A DNA stretch of 15,468 nucleotides from CAZVAR01 sp964625225 (GTDB lineage: Bacteria > Pseudomonadota > Alphaproteobacteria > JAJUGE01), in contig CAZVAR010000092.1 in NCBI GenBank assembly GCA_964625225.1, forward strand, positions 1 to 15,468, in the 5' to 3' direction. A model generated the notes under the pieces. The model saw nothing but the letters and a program-made list of their open reading frames with translations. It was not told the origin of the DNA and did no database searches. A program made the position numbers and the translations under genes. This document shows, in pieces, positions 7,849 through 15,180 of the stretch (position 1 is the stretch's first letter; the number at the start of each line of letters is the position of its first letter).

Positions 7849-8745
7849 TTACGGCGAGACCTCTTCCGTCAGGATCGGGATGCGCTCGAGCGCGGTCTGC
7901 TTCTTCGCCACGATGCGGCGCACGCCGACGCGCAGGATGCCGAGCGCCGCGGCGCCGAAGCCGATCTTGATCATCCAGGGGTTGCCCTGCTTGGTGAAGA
8001 CCTGCTCCATCGTGGTGATGTCGCCCCAGTTGTTCTCGACGCCGACGCAGTCCGCCTGCCACAGGTGGGTGTAGTAGTTGTTGGCGTCGGGACCCGAGAA
8101 ATACTCGTCGGGCAGCTGGATGAAGTGGATGCCGTTCCACGTCCTCGTGGTCGGGCTCATCTTCAGGAAGGGCAGCTCCGGGCCGGTATACTTGGCGTCG
8201 TTGAACTCGCGGTAGAGGTTCAGCTGCTCCATCCAGAGCGCCGGAATGCCGGTGAAGATCATGTTCTGCCGCATGCCGCCGGTGCCGCCGATGGCCGCCT
8301 TGGCCTCGGAGAACATCAGCGGATCGACGGTCGCTCCGGGCGAGCCGTGATCGGTGGTGCCGTCGGCGGTGAAGGCGGCCATCGCGTTCCACTGAATCAT
8401 GTCGCGATAGCGCCCGACGTTCATCGCCAGGCGTTCCTTCATCGCCGCCTTGACGTTGACGCCGATCTTCTCGAGGTCCGGCGTGAACACCCAGTCCGGA
8501 TCGGTCTCGTAGTCCTCGAGGTCGACCTCGACGGTGCCGAAGCCGCCGGTCTGCACGACGACGTCCGAGATGGCGCCGGTGAGCTTGCGCACCTTGGAGA
8601 CCTTGTCGATGATCGGAAACTCGACCTTCTTGGCCTTGATGTCACCGCGGCGCGCGGTGCCGAGAAGAAGCGAGCCGCCCGACTGCAGGTGATGTGTGTA
8701 TCCGTCCTTGATTTCCTGACGGAAGAATTCGGAAACCTGTCCCAT
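7849..8745 (-). CDS. Major capsid protein
   Basis: 298 aa, directly downstream of the scaffold gene and upstream of the tail genes, the fixed place of the major capsid protein in T7-like clusters. The N-terminus (MGQVSEFFRQEIKDGYTHHL) is a helix such as seen in HK97-fold capsid N-arms. It is followed by a positively charged segment and a beta-rich middle (KKVEFPIIDKVSKVRKLTGA). Later features include a G-loop-like GTTDHGSPGATVDPLMFSEA, an IFTGIPALWMEQL strand-helix and the C-terminal GAAALGILRVGVRRIVAKKQ. The start ATG has AAGGA seven bases upstream. It is the only head gene with its own long leader (147 bp) and a 3' hairpin, fitting high expression. I do not recognise a close named family; the capsid role is inferred from context, length and fold-like pattern. 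Confidence 0.85.
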   Translation of the reverse strand: MGQVSEFFRQEIKDGYTHHLQSGGSLLLGTARRGDIKAKKVEFPIIDKVSKVRKLTGAISDVVVQTGGFGTVEVDLEDYETDPDWVFTPDLEKIGVNVKAAMKERLAMNVGRYRDMIQWNAMAAFTADGTTDHGSPGATVDPLMFSEAKAAIGGTGGMRQNMIFTGIPALWMEQLNLYREFNDAKYTGPELPFLKMSPTTRTWNGIHFIQLPDEYFSGPDANNYYTHLWQADCVGVENNWGDITTMEQVFTKQGNPWMIKIGFGAAALGILRVGVRRIVAKKQTALERIPILTEEVSP

Positions 8746-8892
8746 GTCCTGTTCCTTCGGTTGAGCTGGCCCGACGGTTCGGATAGCCGGCGGGTGGGAC
8801 AGGTCCGGTGAAGGATAGCCGTCGGCCGCCAGGTCGTTCCCTTCGGGAAATCACGCCGCCGAGCATGGCGCAGGCCCGGCGGCGTCAATTGG
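8746..8892 (-). promoter_or_regulatory. Capsid leader: two stem-loops and a repeated GGATAGCCG
   Basis: This 147-bp gap between scaffold and capsid holds three elements. An inverted repeat ACGCCGCCG (8853-8861) / CGGCGGCGT (8877-8885) starts eight bases after the scaffold stop. A small hairpin TTCCC-TTC-GGGAA lies at 8837-8849. A direct repeat GGATAGCCG occurs at 8781-8789 and 8813-8821, 32 bp apart. The first hairpin may end or attenuate transcription from upstream; on the minus strand it is followed by GATTTCCC. No convincing sigma70-type promoter was found, so a capsid promoter is only inferred. Confidence 0.4.
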
Positions 8893-9828
8893 TCAGGTGT
8901 CGAACTTGCCGCCCTGCGCCTTGAACTGCTGGTAGAGGCGCGACGTCTCCCGCTCGAAGGCGGGATCGAAGCGCGGGTCGTTGGGATCGTTGCGCGGGTC
9001 GGCCTGCCGCTCCTTCAGCTGCGCATGGCTGATGCTCGGGCCCTGACCGCCGTGCTGGCCGGGGCCCTGGCCGCCGCCCTGGATGGCCGTGCGCACGAAT
9101 TCGAGGAACAGGTGGCCCTCGGCCTTGTCGCCCAGCATCATCTGGGCGTATTCGCCCACCTGTTTCGGCAGCCCGCGATTGGCCACCATCAGGTCGATGA
9201 ACGCGAAATTGTCGTTCATGCGCTTGTCGATCGCGACATCCTGCTGGTCCTTCGGCAGCGTCTTCGCCGCGTCCGGCAGCAGCGCGGCTCGCTCTGTCGC
9301 CACGTCCACCATCGGCTCGAGCATGCCCGATTCCTGCAGCGCGCCCATGGCGGCCTGCAGCATGCCGTACATCGCCGGCCGCTCGACGCCGTACTTCTTG
9401 GCCACCTCGGCCGCTGCCTTCATGCCCGGGTCGCTGGCCAGCGCCTCTATGTGGCCCTTGAAGCGCTCGTCGAGCGTGAACGCTTTGGCGTCGATCCCGT
9501 CGAGCGTCAGATAGCCGTCGGGGGTCTCCGGCACGTCGCGGCCGGCGTCGCGATTGCGGTAGTCCTTCCAGGCGCCGGCCAGCTTGTCGATGGTCTCGCG
9601 ATCGCTGGCACCCTTGAAGTGGTCGGGCAGGCCTTCGGGAAAGTAGATTCCCGCCGGCGGCGAGGCGGCGGCGTCCGGCGAGCCAGACCCGGGCGCGCCG
9701 CCGTCGCCGGCCGGCGGGTTGCCGCCGGCGGGAGTCCCCGAGCCGCCGGCGGCGTCGCCAGCCCCGCCCGCGCCGTCGGCGGCGTTGCGGGGGATGGCGA
9801 ACAGATAGGTGTCGAGAAGATTGCGCAT
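8893..9828 (-). CDS. Head scaffolding protein
   Basis: 311 aa against 307 for T7 gp9, immediately before the capsid gene. Residues about 17-60 are a Gly/Ala/Pro low-complexity tract, probably disordered. Residues 61-110 carry GIYFPEGLPDHFKG and VPETPDGYLTLDG, which resemble the P-x-x-Y-x-(L/P) segment common in podoviral scaffolds. The remainder is predicted helical and charged (ASDPGMKAAAEVAKKYGVE, then MYGMLQAAMGALQ). The C-terminus is rich in Gly, Gln, Asp and Arg with a basic/helical end, the region that usually contacts the capsid protein. No protease motif was found, so a maturation protease is not supported. ATG start with AGGAG about 8 nt upstream, 17 nt after the previous stop. Confidence 0.8.
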   Translation of the reverse strand: MRNLLDTYLFAIPRNAADGAGGAGDAAGGSGTPAGGNPPAGDGGAPGSGSPDAAASPPAGIYFPEGLPDHFKGASDRETIDKLAGAWKDYRNRDAGRDVPETPDGYLTLDGIDAKAFTLDERFKGHIEALASDPGMKAAAEVAKKYGVERPAMYGMLQAAMGALQESGMLEPMVDVATERAALLPDAAKTLPKDQQDVAIDKRMNDNFAFIDLMVANRGLPKQVGEYAQMMLGDKAEGHLFLEFVRTAIQGGGQGPGQHGGQGPSISHAQLKERQADPRNDPNDPRFDPAFERETSRLYQQFKAQGGKFDT

Positions 9829-9845
9829 GGTGATGGCTCCTGTGG

Positions 9846-10217
9846 TCAGTCTTCGGTGCGGTCGAGGAGGGCGTTGCCGTCGGCGATGGCCTTGACGATC
9901 GTCTCGCCCACGGCGGCGCGCGCCTGGTGCTTGGCGGCGGCGAAGGCGAGGTCCTGCATGTCCTGGGAGGTGACGGGGTAGGGGGCGCGGCAGGTGAGGT
10001 CCAGCAGCCAGTCGACGATGCCGCGGCCGAAGGCGGTACGCGCGAAGGCGGCCATGTTCCGCTTGAACTCGTCGCCGGGGTCGAAGTTCTGCGCCACCAG
10101 GGCCGGGCCGAACCGCTCCTCGAAGAAGTCCCAGCCTTTGGCCCCTACCATGCGCTCGATCTCCTCGAGCGAGCCCATGGCCAGCGGCCGCGGCGACACG
10201 TTCTGCGGACCGCTCAT
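9846..10217 (-). CDS. Conserved-looking hypothetical protein between portal and scaffold
   Basis: 123 aa. The frame is open further upstream through the portal gene, but that part is a shadow. The ATG overlaps the portal stop as ATGA and has GGAGG 8 nt ahead. The protein is soluble and helical (SLEEIERMVGAKGWDFFEER, FKRNMAAFARTAFGRGIVDW). It has two Cys-free aromatic clusters and ends with GETIVKAIADGNALLDRTED. I do not recognise a family. T7 has no gene between its portal and scaffold, so this is an addition. A role in head assembly or in connector function is suggested only by location. Confidence 0.72.
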   Translation of the reverse strand: MSGPQNVSPRPLAMGSLEEIERMVGAKGWDFFEERFGPALVAQNFDPGDEFKRNMAAFARTAFGRGIVDWLLDLTCRAPYPVTSQDMQDLAFAAAKHQARAAVGETIVKAIADGNALLDRTED

Positions 10218-11818
10218 GCCGCCGCCCTCCCGCCTTCGATCACCTCGAAGCCCCTGTCGACGATTGCGGGAGCTGCCCGGTTGGCGAACTCCGCCATCTG
10301 GGCATCGGCCATCTGCTGCTGCTGGCGCTGGCGGATTTCCGCCTTCTGCGCGGTGGTCGGCCGCAGCCGCCGCGCGATCGACAGCGCCTCCGCCATCTGG
10401 TCGTCGACCTCGTCGGCGAACACGAACTCCTCGAGGCGCTGCGGGCCGAAGGTCGCCACCAGCATCTCGATGTACTGGGCGAGGTTCATCAGCTCGGCCG
10501 CCTTCATCTGCGCCGTGATCGGCGAGCGCACCGAGACCGACACGATGAGCTCGTTGAAGCTCATCAGCCCGCCGAGGTAGCCGAAGGAGTGCAGGATTTC
10601 GGCGCAGCGCGGCACGATCACCGGATGGATCGACCGCCACAGCCGGGCGAAGCCGGACAGATGCACCCGCGCGTTCTGCTGGATCAGGCCGGCGATCTCG
10701 CTGGCCGACTTCGGCGTGCCTTGCGACGGCTGCAGGCGCGTGTCCATCAGCGCGTCGCGCACCTGCTGCTGCATGCCCTCGATCACCATGCGCGACACGT
10801 CGAGGCGGCCGCCGGCCGGGTCGAGGCGCTGGACGTCGGGACCGAGAATGCCGCCGGTCGACTGCATCGGCCAGAACGCGCCCGGTCCCGGCCGCACTGT
10901 ATCGGGATTGAAGGTGCCGCCGGCGCGATAGCCCCAGATGCCCAGCATCTGGATCGCGGCGGCGCGCAGCGCCAGCTCCTGCGCTTTGTTCAGCGTCTTG
11001 ATCGACGGCAGCGCCAGCAGGATCGGGCCGCGGCCACGCTGCTCGCCCGGAACGCGATAGTAGGGCGCGACCGCGATCGGCTTGGTGAGGTACGTCTCCT
11101 CGGCGATGAACTGCAGGCCGTTGTCGCGGTCGAGATAGGCCGCGAAGCGCCAGCGTCCGTCGGGCAGCCGCCAGAAATCCTGGTAGAGCGAGAACTCGTC
11201 GTTCGGCCGCAAGGCGGCGGCGTCCCTGAATTCCTTGGTGAAGCTGCCGTCCCGGAACGCCTCGATCACGCCCTCGCGCGTGACCGTGCTCTTCCACGAG
11301 ATGAGCGACTGGCGGCCGTAGGCATCGCCCATGACCGCGATCTCGTCGGCCGGCGGCGCCAGGAACACGATCGGCTGTTCCGGCGTGCCGCGCAGCGGGA
11401 TGAGCGCGCCGGTGCCGATGCCGAGGTCTATGCACATTTCATGCGTGGCCGTATCGAGGTCGCCGGCCTGCATGAACGGATAGATGAACTGCGCCACCTC
11501 CTCGAGCTTGCGGTTCAGCACTTCCGTGCCGCGCGGCCCGATCGCCTGCCGCGCCAGCGGCCCCGTCTCCAGCAGGGGCGGTCCGGCGAAGAGGCGGTTC
11601 TGCAGCTCGCCCGCCAGGTGCATCACGCTGGTCGGGGCGGTCATGTCGTAGATCTTGTCGGCAAGCGTCTTCTGCTTGCCCTGGCCGCCCGGCCGGCGCT
11701 GCGGGATCGTGTAGTCGTAGGCGTCCTGGTAGAGCGCGGCCCAGGGCGCGTTCAGGTCCCACGCGCGGTCGGCGCGGGCCTTCTGCCTGGCGACGGGCGA
11801 AAGCGAGCTGTCCGCCAT
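10214..11818 (-). CDS. Portal (head-tail connector) protein, T7 gp8-like
   Basis: 534 aa against 536 for T7 gp8; forms the dodecameric ring through which DNA is packaged and ejected. The N-terminal helix (ARADRAWDLNAPWAALYQDA, then YDYTIPQR) has the W-x-x-(L/I)Y and D-x-x-x-Y-x-x-P pattern of podoviral connectors. LAGELQNRLFAG at about 68-79 and MCIDLGIGTGAL at about 128-139 are further family-like blocks. GRGPILLALPSIKTLNKAQE (262-281) is the most diagnostic: a GRGP followed by the LN of the connector core. The C-terminus is Gln-rich helix (about 470-510). The start ATG lies one base after the preceding stop (TGACATG) with only a weak ribosome binding site, which suggests coupled translation. 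Confidence 0.92.
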   Translation of the reverse strand: MADSSLSPVARQKARADRAWDLNAPWAALYQDAYDYTIPQRRPGGQGKQKTLADKIYDMTAPTSVMHLAGELQNRLFAGPPLLETGPLARQAIGPRGTEVLNRKLEEVAQFIYPFMQAGDLDTATHEMCIDLGIGTGALIPLRGTPEQPIVFLAPPADEIAVMGDAYGRQSLISWKSTVTREGVIEAFRDGSFTKEFRDAAALRPNDEFSLYQDFWRLPDGRWRFAAYLDRDNGLQFIAEETYLTKPIAVAPYYRVPGEQRGRGPILLALPSIKTLNKAQELALRAAAIQMLGIWGYRAGGTFNPDTVRPGPGAFWPMQSTGGILGPDVQRLDPAGGRLDVSRMVIEGMQQQVRDALMDTRLQPSQGTPKSASEIAGLIQQNARVHLSGFARLWRSIHPVIVPRCAEILHSFGYLGGLMSFNELIVSVSVRSPITAQMKAAELMNLAQYIEMLVATFGPQRLEEFVFADEVDDQMAEALSIARRLRPTTAQKAEIRQRQQQQMADAQMAEFANRAAPAIVDRGFEVIEGGRAAA

Positions 11819-11819
11819 G

Positions 11820-12020
11820 TCATGCCAGCGTGTTGGGCAGGCTGTTGTTGCCGCTGTCGGCGAAGAGACGCCGGCCGCGCGGATTGCGGCGCGACAGGAT
11901 GGCGCGGTCGCTCGAGCGGTTCAGCTCGGCGAGCTGGCGGTTGTTCGCCACCTGCTGCTGCTCGCGGGCGATCTCCTGCTGACGTTTCGCTTCCTTGTTG
12001 CCGCCGAAGAGCGAACCCAT
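11820..12020 (-). CDS. Small phage protein upstream of portal
   Basis: 66 aa. An in-frame TTG two codons earlier exists, but the ATG is preferred because GGGG lies 8 nt upstream of it and the TTG overlaps the previous stop. The protein starts MGSLFGG, then has a Gln/Glu/Arg-rich helix (KEAKRQQEIAREQQQVANNR) and a basic end (SRRNPRGRRLFADSGNNSLP). Short proteins with a Gly-rich start and a GRR/GKK-(S/L)L end are common just before the portal in podoviruses. T7 gp7.3 (99 aa, virion tail assembly) occupies this place. Homology to gp7.3 is not demonstrated; only position and composition match. Confidence 0.65.
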   Translation of the reverse strand: MGSLFGGNKEAKRQQEIAREQQQVANNRQLAELNRSSDRAILSRRNPRGRRLFADSGNNSLPNTLA

Positions 12021-12022
12021 TC

Positions 12023-12418
12023 TCAAATCCCCTTCCAGAACCAGATGGCGGGGTCCTTCATCCCGCCATGCGTGAATCCCGTCATGGCGGCCATGCGCCC
12101 CGCCTGCCGGTTGGCGGGCGAGATGCGGACGTAGACGAGGGTGCCAGTCTGGGCGATCTGCCGGAGCGTCAATTGCGCGAAGCGCATCAGCCGGCGCATG
12201 TGGCGGCGGGCCTCGCCGGTGAAGCAGATCGCCAGCTCGGCGCGGCGGGCGCGCTGCCGCTGCAGCATGACGAGCGCGACGGGCCGTCCGTCGCAGACGA
12301 AGGCCATGGCCTCGCTCATGCGCACCTGCACCAGCAGCGCCTTGCGCATGAACGGCTTCGCCCCGGCGAACTCGAGCGCCAGCGTCGGCGGGACGGGCGA
12401 GACGGTAGCCAGCGCCAT
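12023..12418 (-). CDS. Degenerate GNAT acetyltransferase-like protein
   Basis: 131 aa. The frame extends upstream inside the large terminase, but the ATG sharing one base with the terminase stop (TGATG), with GGGA about 6 nt ahead, is the likely start. The layout suggests a GNAT fold: beta strands MSEAMAFVCDGRPVALVMLQ and RAELAICFTGEA, a helix HMRRLMRFAQLTLRQIAQTG, strand TLVYVRI, then NRQAGRMAAMTGF. The last block matches the GNAT motif in which Asn is followed by a helix and an (L)GF. The acetyl-CoA phosphate-binding motif (Q/R-x-x-G-x-G/A) is not evident: the expected place reads EARRHMRR. The protein may therefore be a structural or non-catalytic member. Similar proteins occur next to podoviral terminases; role unknown. 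Confidence 0.65.
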   Translation of the reverse strand: MALATVSPVPPTLALEFAGAKPFMRKALLVQVRMSEAMAFVCDGRPVALVMLQRQRARRAELAICFTGEARRHMRRLMRFAQLTLRQIAQTGTLVYVRISPANRQAGRMAAMTGFTHGGMKDPAIWFWKGI

Positions 12419-14022
12419 CACACGTCCCAGATCGACTGGACGCCGTGCGCCCTGGCCGAGTTGATCGGCGTCACGTTGCCGGGCCGGCCGAGGCGCGAGG
12501 CGTCGGCGATGACGCGGTGGCGGCCGCGATAGCCCAGGCACAGGTACTGCCAGGCGTCCTGGATGTGCGAATACTCGTTCTTCGCGATCTGGATGCCGTC
12601 GGTCTGGCCCTTGGAGGCATGCTTCGTCAGGTGATACTGGCTGACGAAGCCGCGGATGGTGTGCTTGAGCGTCGGGCACCAGATCGACCGGGGCGTGTTG
12701 GCGTCGATCGAGCCGTCGAGATACCAGTCGACCGCGCCTTTGCGGCTGGGAATGTCGTTGGTCTCGGTCGGCATGATGTTGATCGACAGCGCGCGCGCCA
12801 CCGTCTCCATGAACGCGAGCTCGCCGGCCACCTTGTCGGCCCCGTACCAGGCCGAAGGATCGCCCCAGGCGCCGCCGCAGGCCATGCCGCGAAACTCGCC
12901 AAGCAGGACCTCGGCGATGAGCTGGGCGAAGCGGTCGGGTCCGGTGACGGTGTCGGGCGAGGTGACGATCTCCCTCAACGCCCGCAGCTGGCCGTTCGGC
13001 ATGAACTGCCCGATGGCGCAGGCCGGCGTCCCGCCGGCGTCGAGGCCGAGATAGAACGGCAGCTCGCGCACCGGTTCCAGCTTCTGGTCGGCCCGGTGGC
13101 GGGAAAGGTCGAACTTGTCGTAGACCGGCGTGCCGATCCGCTTCGGCGCGTAGCGGCCGTGCACGTTGCGGATGGCGTCGGGAGCCTTCGGCCCGCCGAA
13201 CCCGCGCTCCTCCGCCTCATAGTCGGCCCGGCTCTTGCGCTTCCGGTTCTCGGCCTGGGGCGACAGACCCGAGGGCTGGGCGAAGAAGTTGTAGCCCGGC
13301 CACTTCTCCGGCTCCTCGATCTCGCGCTTGTAGGTCCAGTTGGTCTCGTCGGGCGGGTTGAAGTCGCCGAACACCACCCGCGGCACCCGGATCGTCTTCT
13401 CGCCGGTGTCCGGGTCGATCTCCCAGCCCAGCCGCTCGCCCTCCCATTCCATGATGGTGTCGCGGCGCGGGTAGCGGCCGGTCCGGCCGTAGAGGAGGCC
13501 GGGCACGTCCTCGTGCATCAGGTCGCATTCGTTCAGCCAGCCGCACGAGATTTCGTAGCCCTTGAAGAACGATTCGAGGTTTTCGTTGCCGATCGCCCCG
13601 AACTGCATCTCCAGCCGCACCTTCGTCATGCGCGGCCCGTCGGGCCACTGCCGCAGCACGTCCCATTCGAGGACGTGCTGCACCGGGCGGTCTATGCCGC
13701 CGGTGTAGGCGCCCTTTTCCTTGGCCGTGTAGGGGCCGTTGGGCGGAAAGAAGGTATGCCAGGAGGGCAGGGCGGTCTTTGCGAGCTCGCGATAGGTGTC
13801 GCGCACCGCCGCGCAGCGGACGTGGATCACCCCGTCCTTGCACACGGGGTAGAGGTTCGATGCCATGCGGGCGATCTTGAACACGCTCGCGACCGTCTTG
13901 CCGGAGCCCCACGGGCCGCGGATGAAGTCGAAGGGCCCGTTCGAGAAGATGAACGCCTCCGAGACCGGCCCGGCCGGCTCGAACTGGAAGATGTCCAGCT
14001 TCGGCTTCTCGACGCTGCCCAA
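12418..14022 (-). CDS. terL: Terminase large subunit (ATPase-nuclease)
   Basis: 534 aa from the TTG chosen here; drives DNA into the procapsid and cuts it. Counting from this start, Walker A GPWGSGKT is at 36-43. A Walker B-like GWLNE ends at the catalytic Glu 165. The RuvC-like nuclease has GLDAGGTPA with Asp 328 and GDPSAW with Asp 388. AAVRDTYREL after Walker A is typical of this terminase group. The frame is open back to 14322, but between there and Walker A the only ATG/GTG/TTG codons are TTG at 14322 and TTG at 14022. The latter has GGGAG 9 nt upstream. The extra 100 residues are Pro/Arg/Gly-rich without fold-like pattern, and their third codon positions are less G/C-rich than in the rest of the gene. 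The terminase call is strong, the exact start less so. Confidence 0.93.
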   Translation of the reverse strand: MGSVEKPKLDIFQFEPAGPVSEAFIFSNGPFDFIRGPWGSGKTVASVFKIARMASNLYPVCKDGVIHVRCAAVRDTYRELAKTALPSWHTFFPPNGPYTAKEKGAYTGGIDRPVQHVLEWDVLRQWPDGPRMTKVRLEMQFGAIGNENLESFFKGYEISCGWLNECDLMHEDVPGLLYGRTGRYPRRDTIMEWEGERLGWEIDPDTGEKTIRVPRVVFGDFNPPDETNWTYKREIEEPEKWPGYNFFAQPSGLSPQAENRKRKSRADYEAEERGFGGPKAPDAIRNVHGRYAPKRIGTPVYDKFDLSRHRADQKLEPVRELPFYLGLDAGGTPACAIGQFMPNGQLRALREIVTSPDTVTGPDRFAQLIAEVLLGEFRGMACGGAWGDPSAWYGADKVAGELAFMETVARALSINIMPTETNDIPSRKGAVDWYLDGSIDANTPRSIWCPTLKHTIRGFVSQYHLTKHASKGQTDGIQIAKNEYSHIQDAWQYLCLGYRGRHRVIADASRLGRPGNVTPINSARAHGVQSIWDV

Positions 14023-14361
14023 TACCCCTGGCTCCCGTGATCCCGGCGGCCCGTCGCCGCGTGCGCCGTCCGGCCCACCGCCCGATTCATCGCCGAGCGT
14101 AATTTCGGGCGCGGTGCGTCCAGTGGGTGCAAGCCGGTCGGAATGGCCGGTGTGTGTGAGGCCGAAGGCCCCCTGGGGGATGGGGGCGCCGTCGATTCTG
14201 AAATTCCGGGGTCGCTCCTGGGCGGCGAGGCGAGGGGTGGGGGCGGGATCGAGGCATGGCGCCAGGCGCGCCGCCCGCCGATCGACGCGAGGTCGCGAGG
14301 CCGTCGCGCAACTGATTTTCAATCATCGGTTCGGCGCAGCCAAGTGCATGAAATCACGCGG
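14023..14361 (-). other. 339-bp gap between small and large terminase genes
   Basis: No convincing gene. Frames are open on the minus strand, including a 79-codon ATG frame at 14087-14326, but it is Arg/Pro-rich and unlike a real protein. The stretch has G runs on the plus strand (14216-14250) and compact hairpins: GGCC-GAA-GGCC at 14160-14170 next to CCCCC-T-GGGGG at 14069+100, that is 14169-14179. It may carry regulatory RNA structure or a packaging site; nothing specific was identified. Confidence 0.5.
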
Positions 14362-14997
14362 CTATTCGGTCTCGGCGTCAGCGGCGATGCTTTCCCGCAC
14401 AATCTCACCATTGATTTCATTGGGTTTTTCGACGTGCACGGCAGGCAGGTTGCCGAGGCCGATGATAGAGCCCTCGATCCGCTGGTTGACCGTCAGCTCG
14501 CCGACCACCATGACCGGCCGCGCATCGCCCTCCGGCAGCTCCAGCTGCTGCGGCTTCTTGGCGTAGAAGTAGGGCAGCATGTCGCTCGCTGCCTGCCGCT
14601 GCATCTGCGCCACCGCCAGCCGGCCCTTGGGCGTGTCGCAACCGATCGCCTTGGCGAGCGCCTTGGTGTCGGCCGTCTGGATCATCGACAGCGTCACCAT
14701 CGGGTCGCGATGGCCCAGCGCCGCCAGATACGCCACCATGTCCATGTTGCGCCGGTTGGCGCTGCCCTTCGGCCTCCCCCGCGCCCGTCGGGGCCCGGCG
14801 ACGGTTTCGGCCGCCAGCGTCAGCAGATCGGTGGCGCCGGAGTCGGGCGAGCCGTCGAGCAGGTCGGCAGGATCGTCGCCCGGCTCGGCCGCCTGGGCGC
14901 CCGACGCGGCCGGCGCGGGCGCCGGCGCGGCCGGATCGCCCCGCGTGTGTGCCTCCAACAGTCCCTTCTCCGGGCTTCCGTCGTCGCTCATGGCCAT
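14362..14997 (-). CDS. Terminase small subunit-like DNA-binding protein
   Basis: 211 aa, first gene of the cluster and upstream of the large terminase. Residues 20-65 are an Ala/Pro/Asp-rich, probably disordered region. Residues 69-83 (PRRARGRPKGSANRR) contain an AT-hook-like RGRPKG core, followed by a helical domain. LPYFYAKKPQQLEL at 141-154 is the block (PY-x-x-x-K-x-P) that I associate with small-terminase-like proteins of Hyphomicrobiales phages. The protein would recognise the packaging site and load the large subunit. Two ATGs lie two codons apart. The second (14991) has GGA 8 nt upstream and may be the true start; the first has no good site. The C-terminal part is acidic, usual for the segment that contacts the large subunit. 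Confidence 0.75.
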   Translation of the reverse strand: MAMSDDGSPEKGLLEAHTRGDPAAPAPAPAASGAQAAEPGDDPADLLDGSPDSGATDLLTLAAETVAGPRRARGRPKGSANRRNMDMVAYLAALGHRDPMVTLSMIQTADTKALAKAIGCDTPKGRLAVAQMQRQAASDMLPYFYAKKPQQLELPEGDARPVMVVGELTVNQRIEGSIIGLGNLPAVHVEKPNEINGEIVRESIAADAETE

Positions 14998-15103
14998 GAT
15001 CCGAATTGTTTATTCCCGCTCGCCCCGTCATCTGCCGATGGCTGCAACCTACGCTTGTCAAGCGACAGTCAATCGGCAGTCAAGCGAGTTTCATTAGTGT
15101 TTT

Positions 15104-15131
15104 CATATACATACACGTCACGATTGTGTAA
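15104..15131 (-). promoter_or_regulatory. Candidate promoter for the terminase operon
   Basis: On the minus strand TTACAC (15131-15126) and TATATG (15109-15104) are 16 bp apart, a modest match to sigma70 -35 and -10 boxes, in the only AT-rich stretch upstream of the small terminase gene. It lies between the outer and inner half-sites of the array, so a protein bound there could control it. Weak evidence. Confidence 0.25.
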
Positions 15132-15144
15132 TTGACTGATTGAC

Positions 15145-15180
15145 CACATGCGCGCGCACGCGCGCGCGTGCATGTGCGCA
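15145..15180. repeat. 36-bp alternating purine-pyrimidine tract (Z-DNA prone)
   Basis: Strict alternation of purine and pyrimidine over 36 bases, mostly CG with some CA/TG steps, in the middle of the half-site array. Within it 15146-15175 is a near-palindrome (ACATGC ... GCATGT) with two mismatched pairs, so a hairpin or cruciform is also possible. Such tracts favour left-handed Z-DNA under negative supercoiling. Confidence 0.75.

Noticed and set aside
8893..9828. Scaffold gene as a fused maturation protease
   Set aside because: No catalytic Ser/His protease motif is visible, and length and position match a plain scaffold.
14023..14322. 100-residue N-terminal extension of the large terminase from a TTG at 14322
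   Set aside because: The sequence is Pro/Arg/Gly-rich with less G/C-biased third codon positions than the rest of the gene. The terminase fold starts after 14022, where a TTG with an upstream GGGAG exists.
14087..14326. 79-codon ATG frame in the terminase gap
   Set aside because: Arg/Pro-rich composition, no ribosome binding site, and typical of a spurious frame in G+C-rich DNA.
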